64,000 nt of DNA from Ostrinia nubilalis (taxonomy: Eukaryota; Arthropoda; Insecta; Lepidoptera; Crambidae), in the NCBI RefSeq assembly GCF_963855985.1, contig NC_087100.1, positions 3,445,001-3,509,000 of the forward strand. Direction: 5' to 3'. The notes beneath the pieces were generated by a model, which ran no database searches, was not told the origin of the DNA, and saw only the letters and a program-made list of their open reading frames with translations. Below are positions 35,522-47,750 of the stretch, one piece after another. Numbering within the stretch: position 1 is the stretch's first letter; each line of letters opens with the position of its first letter. A program made the translations under genes and the position numbers.

Positions 35522-37084
35522 TTAGTCCAGTCAATAAAGCATTATAGATGGAAAACTGTAGAACACAATTTCTGACTTCAGGACTTTTAGACTAGTTAGG
35601 AGGTGAACATAGCAAAAGTCCCCGCACTTAGCCCTTGAGCCGGCGGGGAGAGGGGGGCTTAAAGGTGCCACTTTTCGGTATTTCGCTTAATCCTCGGAAA
35701 CTGTGCGTCCTAGTGACATGACTACTTTGAACCAAAAAAAGCATATTCAATCTGCTACAGATGAGATAGACAAGTTTTTCTATAAATTGTATAGTTTTCG
35801 CAGCATCTGCTCTAGAAAGTCTGTAATATTGGAAATTTTATTTTTGTCTTACATGTTCCCATCAGGAGAAAATCGACTAAATCAACATTGAGCAATCATT
35901 CTAGACATGCGGGAGCATGTTAAGCCTAGTTCCAGCGAGGGGACTACACCGTGCGTATATTTAGACGAATCACTTTGAGCCACTTTTGAGTCCTCATCAC
36001 TCAAAAACTACTGTGCATTAATACTTCAAATGGCAATGCCAGATTTTGTATGGAAAGTGGCGTCTTTTTTTTTTCGCGCGGCCATCGATCAAACTTTGTT
36101 TTTTGATTACAAAATAGTGTAATAAACCAAACTTACTATGGCATGTATACCTCTAAACTCAGTCTGAACTGAGTTACGAGCATTAGAAGTTTGATGATTT
36201 TCATACTAGATTTGCTTTTTGTGCGCAAGTTTTGTAAGAAATTGCAACAAAATATTGCGCTATTTTTTTATTGCGCTGATTCTGCTCCATACTGATGTCT
36301 GGAGCCTTTAATGGATGGTATTGTTTGTTTACACATACAATCTCACTAGTTTGTTGCAATTTCTTACAAAACTTTGCGCGCAAAAAGCAAATCTAGTATG
36401 AAAATCATCAAACTTCTAATGCTCGTAACTCAGTTCAGACTGAGTTTAGAGGTATACATGTCATAGTAAGTTTGGTTTATTACACTATTTTGTAATCAAA
36501 AAACAAAGTTTGGTCGATGGCCGCGCGAAAAAAAAAAGACGCCAATTTCCGGCATTGTTTTTTGAAGTGTTAAAATGCACAGTAGTTTTTGAATGATGAG
36601 GAGTCAAAAGTGGCTCTAATTGGTTCGTCTAAATATACGCACGGTGCAGTCCCCTCCATGGAACTAGGCTTAACATGCTCCCGCATGTCTATAGTGTTTG
36701 CTCAATGTTGATTTAGTCGATTTTCTCCTGAAAGGAACATGTAAGACAACAATAAAATTTCCAATTTTACAGACCTTCTAGAGCAGATGCCGCAAAAACT
36801 ATACAAGATATAGAAAAACTTGACTGTCTCACCTGTAGCAAATTGAATAAGCTTTTTTTGGTTCATAGTAGTCATGTCTGTAGGACGCATAGTTTCCGAG
36901 GATTAAGCGAAAAACCGAAAAGTGGTACCTTTAAACCCCCCTCTCCCCGCCGGCTCAAGGGCTAAGGGCGGGGACTTTTGCTATGTTCACCACCTAACTA
37001 GGCTAAATAAAGTCCCGAGGTCAGAAATTGTGTTCCATGGATTTCTCTCTACACCGTCGTTAAGGCATTCATTGACTGGACTAA
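35522..37084. mobile_element. 1.56-kb near-perfect palindromic element
   Basis: The ends TTAGTCCAGTCAATAAAGC and GCATTCATTGACTGGACTAA are inverted. The arms run 35522-36251 and 36350-37084 (about 730 bp each) and match closely throughout, including the G/C-rich GAGCCGGCGGGGAGAGGGGG block near 35640 and its complement near 36950. The spacer is only about 98 bp. The mirrored 62-codon ORFs (35703-35891 plus, 36702-36890 minus) are the same repeat on each arm. A TTA or TTAG target duplication is possible. The superfamily is unknown. Confidence 0.85.
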
Positions 37085-37283
37085 TTCGAGACAGACTTTG
37101 AATTGATAACATCTTTTTATTGAGTTAAAAAAGAGATTTTTTTGTTTGTAATGGATTTACCTGCTCAGATGTGATAACAAATACCGCGTTAGAATTAATT
37201 TATTTCCACATTAATAACTACCTACTGAACAATAGAAGTTGTAAGGACTACTTAACGATGCTCACTTAACGATGCTCATACAT

Positions 37284-37288
37284 ATACA

Positions 37289-37383
<95 letters not shown>
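37284..37383 (+). repeat. (CA)n microsatellite
   Basis: About 45-50 CA units, with two early interruptions (CATACA). The ORF through it is a poly-His/Thr artefact. Confidence 0.95.
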
Positions 37384-37385
<2 letters not shown>

Positions 37386-37389
37386 CGTT

Positions 37390-38089
37390 GCCATACATCA
37401 CTACCATGTCTGAGTCATAGTAATATACTATCGGTTCTTAAATTAATTCTAAATTGTGCCAATATCTGGGGTGGTGGGAGCCTGATATGACCTGTACTAC
37501 AGGTATGCAAATACCTATCACAGGCATCAGTCTCACACAAACAACAGTGTTTTATGAATTTGTAATGTGCTTAATAACTTGTGTCATTGTAATGTTTGTG
37601 ATGAGAAAATAAAGACTATTTATTATTTATATTATTACTTATCCTAAGTAAATCACGCGTGTTGTACATGATTTGAATGAATTCCAGACAAAAACATACA
37701 CCTACTTGAAAAATTATCATCAACAACATCCAACAACAAATATCGAAAATATTGCTTAATTAGCGTAATTTCAATATTGGTGGGCGTTTTATTAAACTTG
37801 CCTCATTAAAAGTTCACATTCTGCGTACAATTCTAGAGAAATACACACTCGTGCCTTCGGCACGTCAAGCTTTACACTGTGTCGTCTTATGTGGTTCTGA
37901 TAAGGTCGATTTTGCAACAAAAAATATGTTATCGTGTATACTACCTATGATGAACTAATTAGGTGATTTTAAATGAAAGGAAGCTGATTTCCAATGTAAA
38001 ACTTTTTTAGAAAAGTGCTTATGTAAATTTATTCTCAGAGTTTCTGTTTGTGACTTCAAATCTGGTAAACTAATTTGGATTAAGTATAG
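37390..38089. other. No gene seen
   Basis: AT-rich sequence without recognised features. Confidence 0.35.
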
Positions 38090-38290
38090 CGTACCGGAAA
38101 ACGCAGCGTGGGACGTCCACCCACAAGGTGGACCGACGACATCATAAAGGTAGCAGGAAGGCGCTGGACGCAGGCCGCTACCGACCGGGCAACATGGAAA
38201 GCATTTGGGGGAGGCCTATGTTCAGCAGTGGACGTCCTATGGCTGAGACGATAATGATGATGATGATAATGATGATGATGATGATAGCAA
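38090..38290 (+). mobile_element. LINE 3' end with GAT-rich tail
   Basis: The plus strand encodes V-G-R-P-P-T-R-W-T-D-D-I-I-K-V-A-G-R-R-W and, after a 1-bp shift in GGGGG, F-G-E-A-Y-V-Q-Q-W-T-S-Y-G with a TGA stop near 38242, followed by an (ATGATGATA)n tail. This is the C-terminal end of a non-LTR retrotransposon ORF2, strongly 5'-truncated. A minus ORF across it is antisense. Confidence 0.75.
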
Positions 38291-38392
38291 TAAGATAGAT
38301 CTTGAATAAAGTAGTAGAGTAGTGTCACAATTATCATCATGACGTTGTAGAGCGCTTTAGGAGTCACAAACCAGACACCCAAATGTGCGACA

Positions 38393-38488
38393 CCGGTATT
38401 CACAAACGATGCTTGCTTAAGTGAAGCAGCAAATCGAACGCACAGCGTCCATGCGCACTGTGAGACCTTAATTTTTTGTGAATACGAG
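38393..38488. mobile_element. MITE family B, copy 1 (short)
   Basis: CCGGTATTCACAAACGATGC with CTTGCTTAAGTGAAGCAGC, ending TTTTTGTGAATACGAG. It lacks part of the centre compared with other copies. Confidence 0.75.
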
Positions 38489-39489
38489 TTTTAATCATGA
38501 TTTACGACATTTATCGAATCTACATATATCGAATATTATATGTAATACTGTTTACAAAATATATTATTATGTGAGTCCCACTGAGTTGCTTATGCTCTGT
38601 AGAAATATTGTACACACCTTTTAAAGTATCAAAAGAATAGTATTCCCGTTTGAATTGTACCAAAACCAATTTTATAACTTCTGCAAACGACGTAAAAATT
38701 CAATACAATTTTCACGACTCAGTAACAGGTTGTTTTATTTTCAAAAGCTAATTCAAGTTCGAATTTCTGTTGTACAGTCAAGAGAAAAATGCGGGGTCTA
38801 CGATAATGTTCTTAAATCGGTGGAGCAAGGTTCTTTATTGAATGAAGTGGTATTGCAATGCTGTATCATCGAAACGTCGAAGTGCATTGTTTACAAAACT
38901 GCTCACTGCAGGACTTGAGTTTTCCGCGCGGCTTTAACTGGGTCCCGTTTTTATAAACAGGTCCAGAGTTTAAATACTCGGTATATATAAGCAACTGTAA
39001 CTGCTTTAAAAATACATACGTCATATAAATCATTGTTTTCAGTACCCCGAGCACGAATAACTCTCGTAATAATATAGTGTTCTGGTTTTCATAAAAAAAA
39101 ACGATTACTATCACACTACATATCACTCTACAATGAGAACGATATTTATTTGTGGTCACGGTATAATTCTGATTATAAGGACCGATGACCAAGCAATAGA
39201 AAACTGTAAAATCAATTTTATGGAAAATTGTTTTACACAATACCACAAGTATTATCGAGCAAGGCATAAACTATTGGCTACATTTATGCGACTTTGCTCA
39301 CATAGCTGACGCAGTTTCCCATAGTGTTAGTAAAGTTTGCAATTTGCACACAACTATGTAACACAGCGTCATCTATGCGAGCTAAGTTAAACTAAATTAT
39401 CTTAGGTCTTGGAATGCAACCCGCCTGAATTTAGGCATACCTAATACCATGTACAGTATTCTGAAGTTTGAGAGAGAACTTGAACTAGT
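38489..39489. other. No gene seen
   Basis: A minus ORF of 133 codons (38866-39267) is the longest here. It is rich in I, V, Y and K as expected of AT-rich chance ORFs and has no recognisable domain. Confidence 0.35.
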
Positions 39490-39706
39490 ACGATCTATAT
39501 TTATAAAAGCGAAAGGTCACTGATTGACTCACTCATTACGAAATCTCAGAAACTACACTTGTAGTTTGCTAGGAGTCTCAATATTTGCATGGGGGTTCCT
39601 TTTAGAATTTACTAGGTGCTCACTAAGACGGGATTTTGCAAAAATTCAACTCCTAAGGAGGTTAAACGGGATTCAAGCGTACGAAGTCACGGGCGGCTGC
39701 TAGTAA
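39490..39706 (+). mobile_element. Family C element
   Basis: Starts TCTATATTTATAAAAGCGAA, continues TTGACTCACTCATTACGAAA, and ends ACGAAGTCACGGGCGGCTGC then TAGT. Confidence 0.65.
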
Positions 39707-40146
39707 TCCATAAAATTTAGAATTTCAAATCGTCTTCACACTGCAAAATAAAGTTTTAAAACTACAACCGGGTTATAAATACGGCCTCAAACTAGTTCCA
39801 GCCTGTCTTATTGGCTTGTTTCTGTTTATTTTCATTTAACTCTTTTTATGTTTGCAATACCAATAAGGGGTGTTTACAACAAACCGTAAAAACTTTCGCC
39901 TATTCACTCCAGATGTGCTGGTGCTTTAATTTAAATTGCTTAAATCAATTAATACAGTTCAGCTTTTATGATTTTAGTAGTAAACCTGTTAAATTAAGTT
40001 GTTGTAGCTTAATTTGCGTATCTAGCTAGACTAAGTTGTAGTGCATATTTTTTCGGTCCACAGCGAATTAGAAGTCTTTCGTTCGAAAAAAAAAATTAAA
40101 AAAAGATTGTGAATTACCTACTTACCTAAAGTACTCGTATTATTCT

Positions 40147-40270
40147 TAGGCTGAGTTTCACCACCTTACTTTAATCGTAACTGAAACCGTAACCGGTGTT
40201 TTTGTATGGAGTTTGACAGACTTTTTTGACTTTTGTTAAAGTTAAAGTAAGGTGGTGCAACGCAGTCTTA
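40147..40270. mobile_element. MITE family A, copy 5
   Basis: Ends TTAGGCTGAGTTTCACCACC and GGTGCAACGCAGTCTTA, core CCGGTGTTTTTGTATGGAG. Confidence 0.85.
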
Positions 40271-40630
40271 ATAACAAAAACACTTTTTCATTTATGATCA
40301 ATTTTACCAAATATTTTTTTAAACAAACTAAAAGCAACAATTTATAAGTTTACAACAGTATTAGCATGGATAGCATGGATGTAAAGGATGAAAAGTTCAA
40401 TAAGGTGAACCGATCTTCGCCCCAGTATCCAAATCACGCCCGGGATTGCAAATTATTGTCTTTGAATATTCACCAAAGGTAATTTTCTTGGCGCTAAAAT
40501 AGAAAAGTAATTTCAATATTGACTTATTTATCGAAATGAGATTGAGTTTTAATTGCTTTATTTAAAGCATCGTCTCGAGATCCAAGATTAATCAACGGCG
40601 TTTGAGACTTTTGACGCTATTGTAAGAGCC

Positions 40631-40990
40631 GATGCGTTGCGGCCCGGTTTGCACCAAGGCGGAGCGTGCGGAGCGGAGCAGACAAGTTTTTGGACAAGCA
40701 ATCAGATTCCATTATTTGCACATCTCCACTCTGCTCCGCATCGGTGGAAATGGATCAAGCGAAGAAGGCGGAGAAGTGTCGGGCGCATTTGTTTTTCTAT
40801 ACAGGGTGGAGACAGCTACGCACAGCTCACACATCTCCTCTCGTGTCCGCACCGCTCCGCTCTTCTCCGCTCCGCTTTGGTGGAAATAGCCTGCCAGCTT
40901 CGCCGCACATCCTCTTGTCCTCTCGTCTCCGCACCGCTCCGCCTTGGTGGAAACGGCGAAATTTTTGCGGTTGCGGCGTCGCAACGCATC
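40631..40990. mobile_element. GC-rich foldback element with GCGGAGCGG repeats
   Basis: GATGCGTTGC at 40631 and GCAACGCATC ending 40990 are perfect inverted ends. Inward, CACCAAGGCGGAGCGTGCGG pairs imperfectly with CCGCACCGCTCCGCCTTGGT. The interior repeats CTCCGCACCGCTCCGC-like units and TGGTGGAAA. GC content is far above the surroundings. Six overlapping ORFs on both strands are by-products of this biased composition. Confidence 0.7.
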
Positions 40991-41628
40991 GTGTGCTTTG
41001 GCTTTAACTGATGCGGAGATGAGAATACTAAATCTTTTACGACATTACGTTTCGCAAATTGGTTTTGGCAATGTTTTCTTTTATTCTGCAAATAACACGT
41101 GCCCGATCCTAAAATCCTGGAATATTTTGATGGGGCATGTGTGTTACTGTTATGTTAAAGGAAGAATTCGGTTTCCGTTTCCCATAATCAGCATCAACCA
41201 TTATCAGTCTTTTTTTTTGTCGTTAAATCAATAGAAAATTGGAGTACAAGTGCCAACCCCCTAAGCAAATGCCCTGGAATATATTTTTTCAAGTGAAAAA
41301 CTTTCCAAAATTCAGTTTGTCCCACTCAACTAATACAATAAAAAGGTGAGAACATTTTGTGTCAACATCATCAATAAATTAGCGACAGAGCCGAAACAAA
41401 GTTTCCAAAACTGAAGGTGCTCCCAAGCGGAGGTAGAATACAAATAAACATTTAAGTTCGGCTGGAAATGTTCGCAAAATTAGGCGTTTTCCGCCGAGAG
41501 AACAAAGTTGAATTTTATTTAGAGCTACACCACACTTGCTACATGAAGTCACACATTCTTCTAAAAACACCGAAATACCAACGCGACAATTGGGTTTTGG
41601 GACGCTTTTTGGAAGGTCGACGCTGCAT

Positions 41629-41820
41629 CCGAATGCATGAAGTCGCGAAATCGCAATGCTGCATCGATAGAGTTGCTAAAACGCGCGATTCTGATACCGC
41701 CGAATGCATGCAGTCGCGAAATCGCGATGCTGCATCGATAGAGTTGCTTAAACGCGCGATTCTGACACCGCGTCCGAATGCATGAAGTCGCGAAATCGCG
41801 ATGCTGATCGCGACTGTATG
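41629..41820. repeat. 71-73 bp tandem repeat
   Basis: The unit CCGAATGCATGAAGTCGCGA starts at 41629, 41700 and 41773 and contains GCTGCATCGATAGAGTTGCT and AACGCGCGATTCTGA. There are about 2.6 units. ORFs on both strands (105 and 94 codons) traverse it with repeated peptides and are not considered genes. Confidence 0.8.
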
Positions 41821-41844
41821 CAAAATTACCGATCGCCGATGCTA

Positions 41845-41978
41845 ACGCCCATATTCACAAACATACTATGAGGTCTCACCGTGCGCGAACACACGAACCA
41901 ATCATAGAGCTCTATTTAACGCTGTGCGTTCAATTTGCTGCTTCACTTAAGCAAGCATCGTTTGTGAATACGGGCGTA
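41845..41978. mobile_element. MITE family B, copy 2
   Basis: ACGCCCATATTCACAAACAT at the left and CATCGTTTGTGAATACGGGC at the right; the centre contains ATCATAGAGCTCTATTTAAC. Confidence 0.85.
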
Positions 41979-42940
41979 AAAGTAGTATGTCTGCTGTGGC
42001 CCTTAAAAAACATTAGACTTCCCAAACTAACCACGAATTAACTGTTAGTACTTTTTAGACTTTTCACATTACATTACATTAGAAGGTCTGGCCTGGTGAT
42101 CCCGTAGGGACAAATAATGCGATGGGAAAGAATTTCCCACCCAGAGTCACGGTTAGTTAGTTTCGGTTGGTTATTCACTTTTAAGGGTTTCGTACCTCAA
42201 AGAAAGTGGACCTTTATAGGATCATTCCTTTAGCCGTCTGCCATTAAGGGCCTTTTCCTAAAAAACGCACCCCCGTGCGTTTCTCGGTTTCAATACATCT
42301 CCATGTATTGAGTTAAAATAGTATCAAATACATGAATATTTTGAAATATGAAAATAATTCTGTAAAAATATCTTCTAAGGACATAAATATTTCTGACGTT
42401 TGCCCGTAATAAAATAAAGGTATACGTAGAAAATGAAACTAATTTGCAAGTCATTCAAATTTTCGAAAACCTAGGTTTTTTTTCCCAATCGGAAAAACTG
42501 CACCTGGGAAAAATTGATATTACACTCTCGAAATTTTAGCTCGATACCTAGTTACCATGAAAAAGGGAATAAAAAGTGGCCACCTCCAAAACATGGTGTA
42601 ACTCTACCAAATTCCGCTGGAAGTAGACATTTGTGAGAGGTTTTATTTTTTATTGGGTTGGCTTGTAATTTTCAGCAATCGTTAGAAACGGTTTTAAAGT
42701 GAGTATTGCTAATGAATACTTGTTCATAACGATAGGTATGTACGAGTATAAATAATGAAACTATTGCTTGATAATTACCTACTCTCTTACGCATATAGGC
42801 TATTTATTAAATTTTGATGAATATATGTTTTTACATTTTATTTTAGTTACAGGTAAGTTTTCTTTAAAGAAAATATTGTTTAATTATAATCTGTACTAAT
42901 ACGCATGCAGTTTGTTGAAAGCTTATTCAGTGTGCTTACC
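41979..42940. other. No gene seen
   Basis: Contains ACATTACATTACATTAGAAG near 42067. No recognised protein motif. Confidence 0.35.
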
Positions 42941-43095
42941 ATGAGTGTACGTTAGGTGTGCTCGCTAGCAAGTAAGTACGTCAAAAAATCTATTAAAATT
43001 TTAGTTCTTGAAAATAGCCGCTGTACAATCTATCATACATTTTTTAATGTCATTTTTTACGCAGTTGCTAGCGAGCACACGTAACGTAAACTCAT
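42941..43095. mobile_element. MITE family D, copy 2
   Basis: ATGAG...CTCAT ends with GTGTGCTCGCTAGCAA / TTGCTAGCGAGCACAC inverted blocks. The centre GCTGTACAATCTATCATAC is shared with the copy at 13911. Confidence 0.75.
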
Positions 43096-43544
43096 TTTAA
43101 GCTATAATCAATATTATTTATATTATTTCAGGGTTACCGGTAAACGGCATTTACCACGGCATCCAACGAGAAATATTTTTCTATTCCTGGAAGGAAAACC
43201 CATAGCAAATTGGAATTGAGTAATTTGTCAGAATATGGATCAAAATTCACTTCCTTCTCCACATCTTGACTTCTCTGAACAAGGTGATTGAGGTAAGGAT
43301 GGGTAAATCTACTTAGTTGTTGTACTTATTTTAGACACTTACTTATAAAATATTGTTATTTATCGTAAACAAGACACATATTCTTATGCGCGATTATCTT
43401 TTAGTAATTCACTGTGGGTAAGGTGTATCTACTAGGCAACATTTGACGTGCAATAAATCATAGTAAAGTTGTATATTTTTTTAAAGGTAGCCAAATGACA
43501 GGTAGAAACAAATAGAATAGCCGACCAGACACATCAGTTAAGAT

Positions 43545-43633
43545 TAAGGTTCAGTTGCACCAACTTACTTTAACCATAACTATAACCGGTGTTTTTTGTA
43601 TGGAGTTTGTCAGATTTTTGACGTTTGCTTTAG
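43545..43633. mobile_element. MITE family A, copy 6 (right third missing)
   Basis: TAAGGTTCAGTTGCACCAAC start and CCGGTGTTTTTTGTATGGAG core; it stops after TTTTTGACGTTTGC. Confidence 0.8.
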
Positions 43634-43639
43634 AATGTC

Positions 43640-45019
43640 ATCACCATTGGAAGGAATGACAGTAATATTGATGCCTGTCATTTGTTGCCTAGTGCATAGT
43701 ACACAACAAGACGCCTTGTATTTGCTAGGAGACACGTTACTTGACATGTAAGACAATGTTATCCGCTTTAACAAGCGACAAGTGTTTTTACACAGCCCCT
43801 AGGAAATACGCCTTAGGATCATGTCATAGCTAAATTTCGTAGCTGGCCTCGAAATGGTCTAAAATATCAGTAGTTTTGACTCTGTCACAGAAGTAAGACC
43901 AAGTAAATCAAACACTCAAATATCATGAAACATAATGAAGGTGAGAGAGATACTCGTATCTTTTCATAAATGTTATGACAATATCGAAAAAATTTACAAC
44001 CTTTCTCTTGCACTCAAGTGGGTCGATAAAATAAAATAATTATCTTATCATACGTTCAAATTCAGTAAAAGATAAAATAAATTGCTTAGAATATTATTTT
44101 TCTGTTGTCGTAAAGTTTGAAACCCTAAAATAAAAAATTAAACCAATATAATTTTTTTCATCAAATCCTTCACCAAAAATTTCTCAAACATTTTTTGAAA
44201 TGTATAAACATGTTATTGCTAACGATTTACCCTGATACACTTATATTCTTTCCACGAATTCACACTACGTCCCCATTGAATGAAATAAAAATAAATTAAT
44301 GTGCGTAACCTTTCCTTATTTATTTCTATACATTCACCCACACACACTTAGTGAATAGAAGTGAAAGACATAAAAAGCTGAATTAAAATAGGTAGATAAA
44401 TTTTGGACTTTTCCGAGCTAAATTTTTAAGTAGGGAACATGGAACGCCACTTAAATCTCTTTTAGTACATTTTACTGAAATAACACCAGAACCTTTATTT
44501 TAATACATATCTTGATAAGCAGGTATGCCATTAACAATTCATTTTTTTAAGAAACATTGTATTTTGCTAGTATTGTAAAAAATAAATCGTCAATTAGAAA
44601 AAGTTGTGAAAATTCAAACTTTGATGAAGGTTTGATTTCCTGGAAATCTTGTTTGAAAATTATTCACGTGAGTAACATCTATTTATTAATAAGGAACTTA
44701 ACTGCCCATGCAGAATATTTAACAGAGTTTCCATGAAAAATCTTTATGTTTAAATTACTTGACAAGTTTCCTTTGAACATTTTTTGCTTGCTACAAAGTT
44801 TTAAGAGGAGGATTTTCTATCCATTCTATGAAACTGTAGTTAAGTTCTTACTACCCGTGTTGGAGGTTGTGTACCATAATTAAAAGTTCCGGTGTTCGAC
44901 CATAACGACACGAAATCGACTGAAGTTAAATTGTAAAAGTTAGTAGACAAGATCAAAGGTGGAAAAATACGAGATTACTGACTCAATTTCGACGGATTGG
45001 TTTAAAATTATGGCTGACA
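43640..45019. other. No gene seen
   Basis: AT-rich, no repeat ends or coding motifs recognised. Confidence 0.35.
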
Positions 45020-45509
45020 TAAGGCTGAGGCTACATTAAACTGCGATACGAATGCGATTAATATAAATAAATATACGATATTCCTATTTGTACTCAAAAG
45101 CAGTGTTCAGCAAAGGGTGTAGGCACACTGGTGTACCGTGGTCATTTGATGGTGTGCCTCGGAAAAATAAGGTTATCTTATAAACTTATTTTTAGTAAGT
45201 TATGGTGTACCTCCAAAAACTTTCGTTTTCCTAGATGTACCTGGAGCAAAAAAGTAGAACACTGCTCTAAAGGACTCTACATACCAAGCCCAAGGCTTGA
45301 TGTCCGCGGCTTGTACTTTCTATGACTTTTGACATTATTACTAGTTAGTAATGTATTCCTACTTGTGCAATGGTGATGAACCCATTATGCACATAACTAC
45401 GTATTTTTTCATGATGATACCAAATCGCTTAATTTGTAGTCATACCATACATTCATCGATTCATTCGTAATCGCATCGCATATCGCTGTCTCGTGTAGTC
45501 TTACCTTTA
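45020..45509. mobile_element. Foldback MITE carrying a nested hAT insertion
   Basis: TAAGGCTGAGGCTACATTAA then CTGCGATACGAATGCGATTA at the left pairs imperfectly with CATTCGTAATCGCATCGCAT and TGTAGTCTTACCTTTAG at the right. The interior is interrupted by the element at 45101-45264. Confidence 0.65.
45101..45264. mobile_element. Short hAT-type MITE, nested
   Basis: The ends CAGTGTTC and GAACACTG are flanked by CTCAAAAG (45093-45100) and CTCTAAAG (45265-45272), an 8-bp direct repeat with one mismatch, as expected for hAT. Confidence 0.75.
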
Positions 45510-47615
45510 GGATTGAATCTCTTTTATTTCTTTTTATGTTTACGGCTATCTCTATGTAATTTTATTAACTTTTGAATTACACTATTTGGTGGCAATCAAA
45601 TTGAGACATTTATTATTTTAAGTGTATAAACATTTGTATCTTATTTTAGGGAAAACACTGCTTTCGAGGATATAATAGCATTTGGTTAGTTACAAAAAAT
45701 ATTATGTTAAAAATCCTAAAAGCACATTTTCTTTTTCGTTTATGTGTGGCAGATAGTAATTTAAGAGTATTTAAATTAATTGATTGTAAAGAAGAAAGAA
45801 TAGCATAAGGTAGAGTTTTTTACTTAATTAACAAACCTATATGATCTACTTATTTGTAAAATTCAATTACGCGTATAACTATTAATTACGAATTTAGTAC
45901 ATTATCACATTCATGTCAACCAGTAGGTAAGTAGTAATAGAAAATAGTAGGTAGAATATTTTATTCAAATAAACCCCGTCTGACTTTTAAATAATATATT
46001 GCCTTGTCTAAATAAATTGTTCGGACTTTTTAAATTATTCTTAAAAATTAGAAATAGTTGAGTTAAAATAAAAATTAAATCAAATCCAAAAAAAATGTAC
46101 TTATTGCATGTTCAAAATTGTTGAATCCCTCCATGGATTTAAATTATGAAACTGGTAGATAGATTATGTGAAATAAATGAATAACAAAGTTTTTATGTGT
46201 GTCTGAACATTATATCAGTAGTGTTGCTATAATAAATAATAATAATAGAAACAAATAGTTATTATTTTACTTGTTTATAAGTCTCATACATCAAAAACAA
46301 TCTGTTCTAAAACAAAAATCTTTCACAAATCCTTGTAAGCCTTATAAAGGTACCACCGTAAGTTTATTTGCGAAGAAAAGCCTGTATAGAGGCTGTTATT
46401 TGTAAAGTTTTAGAACAAATAATAATAAATAACTTTAAGTTCTAAGAAATTTTAAAAGTTCAAGGTAACGTCGACTTTTCGATTCATCTTCATAATCAAA
46501 CTTCAGTATCCCGCAATTTTAATCATAGATATTTAAAACTATAAAAGGTGTAATAGAGAAGGTTCAAAACTTATAATTTTACCATTCCCATAACAACGTG
46601 TATGTTTGTTAAATTAGTTCAAATCTAAATTTTATACCTCTCACTATTTTAAATAAATAAAATTGTTTTGAAGTATTTCCTAATTAATAAACTAATTAAC
46701 AAGATTGCAAAAAATAAACAAGTATATTTTTATTTCTGGTACACAATTTAACTTGAAATACTATCATCTATTTTTAATATGCTCACCACAACTTAATAAT
46801 TAAAATACAAATTAATTTCAATGCAATTAATCGTCTCCAAAATTACCTTTAAAACTATAACCCTCCTATTGCTTTGCCGTAGTCGGATAAAAGTATTTAA
46901 AACAACCAATTATAAAGGCATGAAGAAAATCACAAGACACTTATAATTACGTTCAAATATTCTATACAATTTCATGGTCTTCTTTCACAAATTATTGTAA
47001 CACGCTATAGGTATTAAAAAGTGTGAAAATTCCTTTTAAAAACATTCTACAAAATGTGCATCTTCTAGATTAATTTAAAGTATACCTATGTGTATTATTT
47101 GAAGCAAATCAGCATGCTGTGTGAAATTTGTTTCTGATTTTTTTTATCATTCAGCATACTGATTCATATCAAAGACCACATAAAGAGTAGTACACGCTAA
47201 TAAAACCGTAATAACTAACATTTTCTACCTTTTTAGTAAACGTATTGCTCAGTATTGACTCACATTGAATTTGACACTTTATTTAGTACATAATTATGTC
47301 GAAATTTGCCTGAAGTTATCGGACGCACTGCGAGCTACTAGCTTACTTAGCTCATTTAGCTGTAATAACTTCTTATAGCCAGGTTTACACTGCAATGTAA
47401 TAGCAGCTCTATTTATTAATTTGATTAATACCATAATGCGACTCAATGATGTTATGTGAATTTGTATGCCGACCTTGGGCCAAACATAGTGATACCGACT
47501 ACTTAATTTTTAACACCTGTAATATGTAATTTACCTATGTTCCACGAATAAACGAATTTTGATTTTGATTTGATTTGAATGTTTTGCCAAAATATTAGAC
47601 AAAACTCACCAGCTG
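45510..47615. other. Very AT-rich stretch without recognised features
   Basis: No ORF, repeat end or RNA gene could be recognised over about 2.1 kb. It is a low-complexity AT background. Confidence 0.4.
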
Positions 47616-47750
47616 GGCTAGGATGCGCGCCGTGATAAAATCTTATCGATTATCAACCGACTTTTTTAGACAACAAATTATGTATGGGCTTATCGGCTAA
47701 AATCAATAAAATGGCGTGATAAACGCTTATAGCGGCGCGCATCCTAGGCC
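47616..47750. mobile_element. Foldback MITE with CTAGGATGCGCGCCG ends
   Basis: GGCTAGGATGCGCGCCG and CGGCGCGCATCCTAGGCC are inverted; TGATAAA...CTTATCG / CGTGATAAACGCTTAT follow inside. Confidence 0.75.

Noticed and set aside
37272..37490. His/Thr-repeat ORF
   Set aside because: It is the CA microsatellite read in frame.
38866..39267. 133-codon minus-strand ORF
   Set aside because: AT-biased composition, no domain or signal I recognise, no splice context; likely chance.
40632..41234. Six overlapping ORFs on both strands
   Set aside because: They arise from the GC-rich foldback element, which has few stop codons in any frame.
41468..41823. Two opposite ORFs of 105 and 94 codons
   Set aside because: They traverse the 71-73 bp tandem repeat and repeat the same peptide; not a protein family.
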